Positions 41,601 to 50,600 of a stretch of 64,000 bases of DNA are shown one piece after another. Made by a program: the position numbers and the translations under genes. Each line of letters begins with the position of its first letter. Positions within the stretch are counted from its first letter, which is position 1. The DNA is taken from positions 374,022,166 to 374,086,165 of the forward strand of contig NC_080672.1 of the NCBI RefSeq assembly GCF_030247195.1, given 5' to 3'. The DNA is from Topomyia yanbarensis (taxonomy: Eukaryota; Arthropoda; Insecta; Diptera; Culicidae). The notes under the pieces were generated by a model, which had not been told where the DNA came from, did no database searches, and worked only from the letters and a program-made list of their open reading frames with translations.

Positions 41601-44600
41601 TGAACATGAAGCACTCAAATTGGAGAAGAAAAAAGGGACAAGATGTATAAGAACTAGGTAAATGAACCACTCATAAAAATCGTATCATAGGTTCCGGCAT
41701 TTTAATTAACACGAAAGTATAGTAAAACATTTCGATTTTATTTCAAATTAAGTCAATTCCAAGTGAGAATATTACGATATTTCAGAGACCAAATTCAATA
41801 CACTCATCATTGAGTACATGACATTTGATTTCAATCAATCACAAAATATTTTCAGAACTGATGCTTTTATGCTTCTTCAAACATTTCCTTTGCAGAATCA
41901 TCCATCAGATTAAATTTTGGTGAATTTGATGGCTAATTGAAGCTGTGCTGAGTTCTTTTCTTTGTATTTTGGAGAGCAATTTAGTTTTGGCAAATAATGA
42001 AATAAACCACGTTATGATTGCATGGTGTGTATAACATTGTAATAGTGATTGAAATATTGTACCGGTTCAGTTGCCGGACCCTGTAAACTATGACTTTCGA
42101 TCTACCGGCGTAGTATCTTCCAGAAATAGATAGAACAACCTAACTTCGTTCAAGCGTTAAAACCGGTTCAAATCATGTGCCTAAAATTAGTTGAATACGT
42201 TGCGGTGTCAAGGCCAAAATATTCTACGGGGAATCGAACCTAGTTTCACCTAGTTTAGTTTAGCCAGCATTCAGTGATACTAAAAATGTGAATTTTTTAA
42301 TTTTTGTTGCATCCTTTGAAATCAGTTTCGGGATTGTAAATGTAAAAATTCCTGCATATCAACTAGTTAATGTTGTTCAATGCATGAATCATACAATATT
42401 TTGCTTGATAAATTCATAGTGACGTAAGACGAAAGAAGGTGCACAATGTTAATAAGGAAGCCAACTTGATTTCACTTGCTTTTTTATCTTCCATTTTAAA
42501 AACAAACAACTCATTTTATTATTCAGCATATTCCAACCGTTATAAATAAACAACTGTGTTTATTGTTACTATGTTTTAATTGCCACAAGGTTCTGCTGTA
42601 TCGATGTTGTTGGCTAATTTTGTTCTGTATCCTTGAAGGCTGTGGTTGTTTTATTTGAATCTTTCCAACTGTTATAAAACGACCCTCAGATGGTGAGATA
42701 ATATAGTACCCACAAGTTTCCTATCTCATGTCTCCACGTGAGTCTATTGATGACATTTGGTCATTAGACCGGTGTCGACTGCGTGCGATCAGCCTTCAGT
42801 TGTAACAGCGGAATGAGCGGGTGGCATCGGACGGGCCTCAAACTCCGTTCCGCAAAATTTATACCTCAATCCATGGTGTGACGAGACTCGTACCGAGGGA
42901 TTAATGGCGGGAGGGGGTGGATCAGCATTTCGAGACTCAGCCCTACGTAAAAGTAAAGCCCTACATGAGTTTGGTGGAGATTGCTGCGATGGAGGTGGAA
43001 GAGGAGGAGGATTGCGCGGAAAGAAAACATGGAGAGCTGCTGAATAGTGCCTCGTTAGAGGACGTAGTGTCCTGCACTTTGTCCATTCTCAACACTCCAG
43101 CCAGACACGAGGATCGGACAGTGGTCAAGGAGGACACAGACCAGCCCGACGGTGCAACCGGTGGATCGAAGGGGTCCGAGAATAAAGCAAGAGGAACACG
43201 GGGAACTCGTCACTTAAGCAGGGCGGTGAAGAAGTGCAGAGGGTGGCTGCTGAGAAACGGCCACAAACCCGCTAAAGCGTTAGAGTTGGCAAAAATCCCT
43301 ACAGGAAAGGTATCAGTCAAACGACAACGTTCGATGAATACCGAGTCGTCGAGCAATAGTGGGTGCAAGAAGGAGCCCCAACCTAAAAAGATCAAGGAGA
43401 AGAATCCAAGACTGACATAAAAAATTGAGCAGCGACCAACCTGCAATGAAATGGTCATGTCGAACTCGATGTTTATCATGCCGATGCGCACTGATCGCTA
43501 GCGTCATGGAGCAGAGCTCAAGCGATACGAGACCCCAGTTTACGAGTGCACACACAAAAAAGGGTACCGTAAACCGGGGTGACATTGATCACTTTTCGAA
43601 GCAATCATTGCATATTTTTAGACGCAACACATTTTTTTCAAGTTTAATATTTTTAAACCATGTACTGATGTAAGGAGAACAAGATTGGATGGTTTTACCT
43701 AAAATTGTCCGCTTACAGCTATTTTTCCAAAAATGATTTTAAGTTGATGTCCGTTTTCGTATTGCGGGGTGACTTTGATAACCTGCATGTTCACCCACAT
43801 TAAGTTATTGATGTCAATGTTTTTCATTCAAATGTTTGTTTTAATAATTCTGGAAAGATACTCATTGTTAAATAGATGTTAATTGGTATTATACAAAGTA
43901 TTTAAATGTACTTAAAATTTAAGTAACCAATATTCGTGTCCAACTAGAATAAAAGATTCTGAAAACCTTTAAAGCTGCTAAAATTGTTTTATTTCAGTGC
44001 TTTATCAATGTACCAAATGTTTCATCCATTTTAACACGTTGGAATATTGAACAATAAAAAAAGTTGCGAGTTTTAGCTTAAAAAAATTTGAAATAATTGC
44101 CAACTAGTTTCACAAAAAAATGTATTTAAAATAAACAAACTCTTAAAAGTAAATTTAGTACATCCCACTCTGAAGGAAAATAAAATCTCGCTTGTAATTT
44201 ATTACTCTTGCTCAAATCTGAGATTTATTTGTTTTATAAAAAATAGACACTTTATGAAGCTTCGTAAAAATTAGGCAAAGTCAAATTTCGGATTTTTTTA
44301 GTTTTTGTACCCAAAAACCGAACAAAATACTCAAGAAGTATAACAAACCAGTATTTCATAAGTTTAGAGTAAAAATCATTCAAACTAAAATGATTCGGTA
44401 GACTATTCTGGTTTAATAAGCGATCTACGAAAAGAGTTTCGAGTGATCAAAGTCACCCTGATGATCAAAGTCACCCCGGTTTACGGTATCTCGAAATCGC
44501 CTGTGCAGACAGGATGTGTGGCATCCTTCATTCATGCTTTGGGAAGGCGCTTCATAGGAAGTCGTTGAAGTGTCGCAGATTTCAAAAAAGACGCTGTACA

Positions 44601-47600
44601 TCGGGTATTTTCCCGACAGCATCGACAAGTCCAATCCTCCCCTTTGTTGCAGAATTAGTATGACGATTTCTGCAGAGAACGCTGGAGGAACGTGAAGAGA
44701 AGAATAGCCTTCAAAACGGTAGAACTTCTGTCAGCGGTATATGAGGCTTCAGTGAAACTGATAACCTCCCAACACAACCAGCTGAACTACGTATTCGGGA
44801 AGGCAAGAATGCGCCAGTTGAAGGGTGCCCCGGTCTTCGCCGAATGTGGAAATTCTGGGCAAGCATGTACTGAAAAGCTCCTGTGGGTGGCCCAATGCGG
44901 AACACTTCACGAAAGACTTCTAATCATAGCAAGCCTGCAGCAACGGTAACGAGTACTCATCGCACGAGTTATACACAAAAGCACCGGGTCATATGCGGCT
45001 CACGAAGTGATACGCAAGTAGAAAATCGGAAACCCACTATAGGTGAAGATGCGCAAACGGTAAGACCACTGGAACGTCGAGCAGCACACAATCTGCTACT
45101 AGCGACTAGTCGGCAAAATGAAGGGGACGAAGTATTGGCCCTAAAAACCGCACGATCAACTTTGCCCACAGCAAGGAAACGGGTGAAAGTTGTACTGGCA
45201 GCCAAAAAATTCCTACACAGTTCAACTGTGTGGGGTTTAATGCCATCATTGCCGATAATCCCTACCATCCACCGTTTATTGTACCGTCCGAACTTTATAA
45301 TCATGATGCTGCTAGTTTGGCATGCGAGCAGCGAATGACTCAAACAGACACGCGGCACCTTTATATATAACCTACCGTGTTTGTTTGAGCTACTTAGGTG
45401 CTTCCTATGCATGCAGTTTGTGTTTATTGACAGTTGAGTCGTAACTTTTAATAAAAACTTAATTTAAATACTTGCCTAAAGCTAAAATATGTATGCTACA
45501 GGTGAGAAATTTAGTTATTTGCAATTTGGTTTGGACTTTCCTATGAAATATAAACTGGCAATTAGTCGAGTTGTAAACACGATAACTCTTGATAAAATTG
45601 TCTGACACAGGAAATTCAATAAGATTTCTTGAGGTTAGACTTGTAGTTACTCGAACAACTAAAAAAAAATCGAAAAAAGTACGAGTTACGGAAAATGGCT
45701 TTATGAAAACAAAAAAACCTCATAGTTTATTGTGAAAGTCGCTCACTTTTCTTCAAAATAGTAGGAAGAAAAAAATGTTTATTCAGTTTTCTGTGGTTTA
45801 TCGACAGGCTACACATATTGTGCATTCTCATAAAAATAAGTCAATTCGTTAATTAGTTTTTGAGTTATCGTGTTCGCCAATTTGAAAGACGCGGTTTCGA
45901 AAAAAACGCTATTAACCCTTTGCAACGCAATTTTTTTCATTGTTCATCTGCTGTTATTTTTAGCTTTATATAGGTTTTCGGGGTCGCTGATTCTGATTCT
46001 GACGTCGAAAATGTAAAATTCAAAATGACGGATTCAATATGTGGGTTGGATAAATTTATTTTTTTTATATTGGCCTAAAACGTCCTACAATGGGGGTTTT
46101 CGGAGTCACTGATTCTGATTCTGACGTCGAAAATATAAAATTCAAAATGGCGGATGTAATATGGCAACTGTGCTTAACTAAAAATGGCTGCCATTGTGTC
46201 ATCCCTGTCTCTCAGAACCTTTTATATACCAACACTATAGTAAACTTTATTTTTGCATATCTTGATAATTTTTTTTTCGAAAGAACTGACCTATGAAAAA
46301 TTCTACAAAAAATATATTATTTAGTTCAATGTTTGAAAAACTTTCAAAAAATTAGATCTCTAGGACTTTTAGTTCAGACACGGCCAAATTTATTCTTGAA
46401 AAAACGAGAGTTTCGAGATTTAATTGTTTATAAGTAATAATCAACAAATTCACACAATTTTTTGTGCTAGTTGTACTCCTTACATCCCTAAGAGTTGATT
46501 AAAAGAGAATGCGTATTTATAAATTAGAAATCCAATAAAAACTTAGGAGAAGTAGGTGGGACGTATACGTCCCACTGCGTTGCAAAGGGTTAAAGGGTGT
46601 CCCTCATCAAATTGCATCACGGAAAAAAACGCTATAGAAAATAACCGATTGGGTATTTTCTCTTGAAAATTTGGGTAGAAGTAGTTTAGAGTACATTGTT
46701 TACACTGTGTTTTTATCGCTGTCAGATTTTCGAAAATTGCTGCCGATAGATTGAAATATGAAATATTTTCACCATGCCGAAATCTTCCGAACAGTGTTGC
46801 TATTTTTTTTTAATAAAAATGGATTCTTGTTAATTTTCTGACAAATTTTGGATTATGGTTTGGTTACTGTTTAATTTTTGATAAAATTAATCAATTAAGT
46901 ATACGGTCAATGTGTAGTAGATACTCGTTCTACCTTGTCGCACAATTTCTGTTCAATTTCATCATTTTTTCTCATTAACGATAACCGTTCTTAGCCGTCA
47001 AATTTCTGTGCGCATCTTGGCAGGTCTGCCAAGCTACGTCAACCTTGATTTCGCTCACACTTTCTGGCAGAGTTCTGTGGGGAACTGAGCAAATCAATGG
47101 CAGAATTCTGATAAGAACCGTGTAAGAATCCTGATGTTTCTAACAGAATTATAGCAGAAATCGAGCAAAAAATCTGGCAAAATTCATTTCTGCACAGTAC
47201 TGGGAAAATATTGAAAAGGAAACCGTCAGAATAGTGAAGGGTGAGCATAATTACGTCAAAATATTGAACAAATTTCCGCCAGAATTCTCAGTAGGATTTC
47301 CATCAGAATATTTGACAAAATTTCACTGGACCATCCCATTCATCCGCTGTCACTCCGCACTTTTCCCATCGACTAAATTTTACGCTCGGAAGAAATGTTG
47401 AAAAGCTCAATTCGAAAGGTTCTGAAGTCGGCGGAGAAGATTGGGGTTTCTTCGCCGTTACAAAGTGCATTGCATTTTGCATAGTTTTTCAATGTCACAC
47501 TAGGATAAGACATCAAAAAATGTTTTCTTACAGAAAATCGATTATTCGGGAAGAGTAGCCGTCTGCCTCCGTTTATTTTTCACGTTTAAGCATAAGCATA

Positions 47601-50600
47601 AGCATAAGAGATCGCCCGTAGTTGCTACTCCGTTATTGACCAGAGCCAAATTAGGATGCAAAATGTTCATTGGAACAACATGCTTGGGAATAACATGATG
47701 AGCCACATTGTACAATCTATTCCCTGCATGCTAATCAATACCGACGCCGGCTACGTCCGAATGCAGATCTTCTGGGAAAGGAAGGAATGTTAGTCCGATA
47801 CATGTTGCTACTAGAGACCGAGGTCTGCCTCCGTTTATTTTTCACGTTTGGCCAGAAACCCAAATCAAATATTCCGCTGGGCTGAATTATTCTTGAAATA
47901 ATTTTATAATCAATTTGATAAAAAGACACCTCAATTGCCCTAATTTCATTTTTACTGGTTTCCTTAGAGTGAGAGTGATTTAAGCCAGAATCAGCTAGGG
48001 CTGCCACCTTCGGGTTTGACTCGGAGACTCCGGGTTTCGGGAGCGATCTCCGGATTTTACATCAATTTCTCCGGGTTTGGTAGGAAGAAGCATAATTTTA
48101 ACTCTTGAAATTTATTGATTCTTTGCAAAATATTTAAAAAGTCTAAGTTTTTTATTACCCTGGCCCAGATTTATTTTACTCGACTAACCATTCGTTTCAA
48201 GGTGGCGAAAAAGAGTTCTAGAGAAAATTTAGAATAGGACGTAAGTAACAATGAGAGATTCTCTTTGGGGTCTTTCTCTTTTGTTCATTACTCGGCTATT
48301 TCAACATTTACTACTCTACTCTTTGCTTAATTTTCTAGTAAAAACCGTCGGCTTTCTATATGTACTGGAAAATTAGCGCAAAGTGTTGTCATAACGTCGA
48401 AATAAACGAAAGAGAAAGTAAACAAAGTGAGGCTCTCAATGTTACTTACGTCCTATTGAAAATTTTCTCTAGAGTTCACCAAACGTTTGCTGATTTCGTT
48501 CGCAAACCAATGAAAATGAAAAACAAATCAAATTTGCTACAAATCAAGGAAAGTAATATTTCACTATACGCTACAATTGAAATTTTGCATCCCACTACGT
48601 CGCTCAAAATGGTGTAAAAAGTTTTTTGCTGCAATTTTACCAAATCACTTCACTGTTTGTCGTGCTTATCGACCACTGCACCAAGATATGGCGGATTTGT
48701 TCTAATTTAACTGGCTTGGCTAGGTCAACATCAAACGAATTTTTCCAGTGTTGTTGCTTCTCCTGCAGCGACCCTTAACTGTTGGCTAAGGAGGTGAGTT
48801 TTGCCCCTTTGTTGGGACCTCTGGTGATGAATATCTAACACCACATAGCTATGCCGCTGTCCTGACTCCTTAGCTCGTCTTTGCCTGTTAGTTGGGAAGG
48901 AGAGCAATGCTCGTTCGAATTATCCACCACAGCGAGAGTAGCTAGTGCTTTTATATTCTGGGCACTTAGCTGGGGAAGTGAAATATAACACCTAATTAAA
49001 CCGAAAAAATTGTTCTCAAATGTAAAAAAAGTGCAGCTTCCTTTCAATGTCATGGAAGAGTGGTACGCAATAAATTTGGCAAAAAAATAACACTCTATGG
49101 TGATTGTGAGATAATTTTGGTAATGAACTCATAGCATTGATTTAATGATGGTTCAATGAAACAGGTGCCCAGTAGGTTTAGACGGAAAATGAACCGTTAT
49201 GCCGGCTGGTTCAAGTTAGCATTTCGCTTACAACGACACAACCGATTCTAACTGGAATCGGTTGTCACTGAAGTCGGAATACTAACTAGAACCAACCAGA
49301 ATCTCGACTAATTTTCCTGCTAGTGCAGGTGGGTGAAGGTGGAATTTTCAATACATACTAACAGACACAACACTCGAAAACAACTCTTTACGATTTTTAA
49401 CGAACATTTCAAATATGTTTTTAGTGGGGAATGGGGGGTAGACCCCTTGTGAAAAATTGTTCCTGAGCGTAAGGGATGATTTTACACACGGTCGTAAAAA
49501 CTTATTAAGTTTGGCGGATCGATATTTTTGGTGAAATTTCTCATAGTGTTATATCTGTTTGACAGTGTTTTCAATATAACGTTTCAATATAACTAGCTTA
49601 ACTGACAATAAAAGTTACACCCACTCTGGATTACTGAAGCTTAAACCTGATGCTATCAGGACTTTCATTAACAATACCGAATTCGATAAAGACGAAACGA
49701 AAATTAAAGTCTTCACAAAAGTTCTTTTCTGGTCTGGCTAAAGTCTTTTAACGAGCCATCATATGGTCGAACTCCGACTATTCTTGCCCAGTAAAGTTCA
49801 GCCGAATAATTAACCGAAATTCTAGCAGACTCTAGTTAGTATCCAGCTCCATCCATTATATTCTAACTATTAGAATCGATTGTGTCACTGGAGCCGGAAT
49901 ACTAACCAGAACCAACCAGAATCGGGTCATTAAGCCATATGCTGTTTTTGATTCTTTCCAATTCAGCTCACGTTAAAGATACGTAATCGAACTTTTTTTT
50001 ATTGTTATTTGCGTACAATTATTTTATAAAATCGAATAATCACGACCACACCTTCCATTGAACTACCTTGATCCCTATTCTTTTGCAGGGGTAACTGCAA
50101 AAATGCTAACCCATGCGGCTAAATTCATTGTCAAGGAAGACGGATAGTGTCAAACAAGAACGTGTTTACACATTTTTAGAAAACCAATTGAAAATTAATC
50201 TTAGTTTTAAAGGTTGAACAAATATATTCTTACATTTAGAAAGATGAGCTTAATCGGTTTATGAAATAAAAGAATTTTATTCTTTATATAATGACCCAAT
50301 TCCGGCCAATTTCCTGGCGGGACTTACTGGGTAATTCTTAACTTCACTACGATCATTGTACTAACTCTGTAATTGTCTTGTACGCTGAGAATCGCCTGTG
50401 CGAAATTTGCCGATATGTTGTGCTAAGCCTCATTCAACTGAGACCGGATTGTTTTTTAACAAAATGTTATTGTTCAATTCTAGAATGTTTCGAAATACAG
50501 ATCGAAAATGAGCGAAAAATAATTCGAGTTCGTTGCTGATAGTTCATTCAAATCGTGAGGATAGATGGGATAAAGATGCTAGGCAGTAAAGATCTCAACG

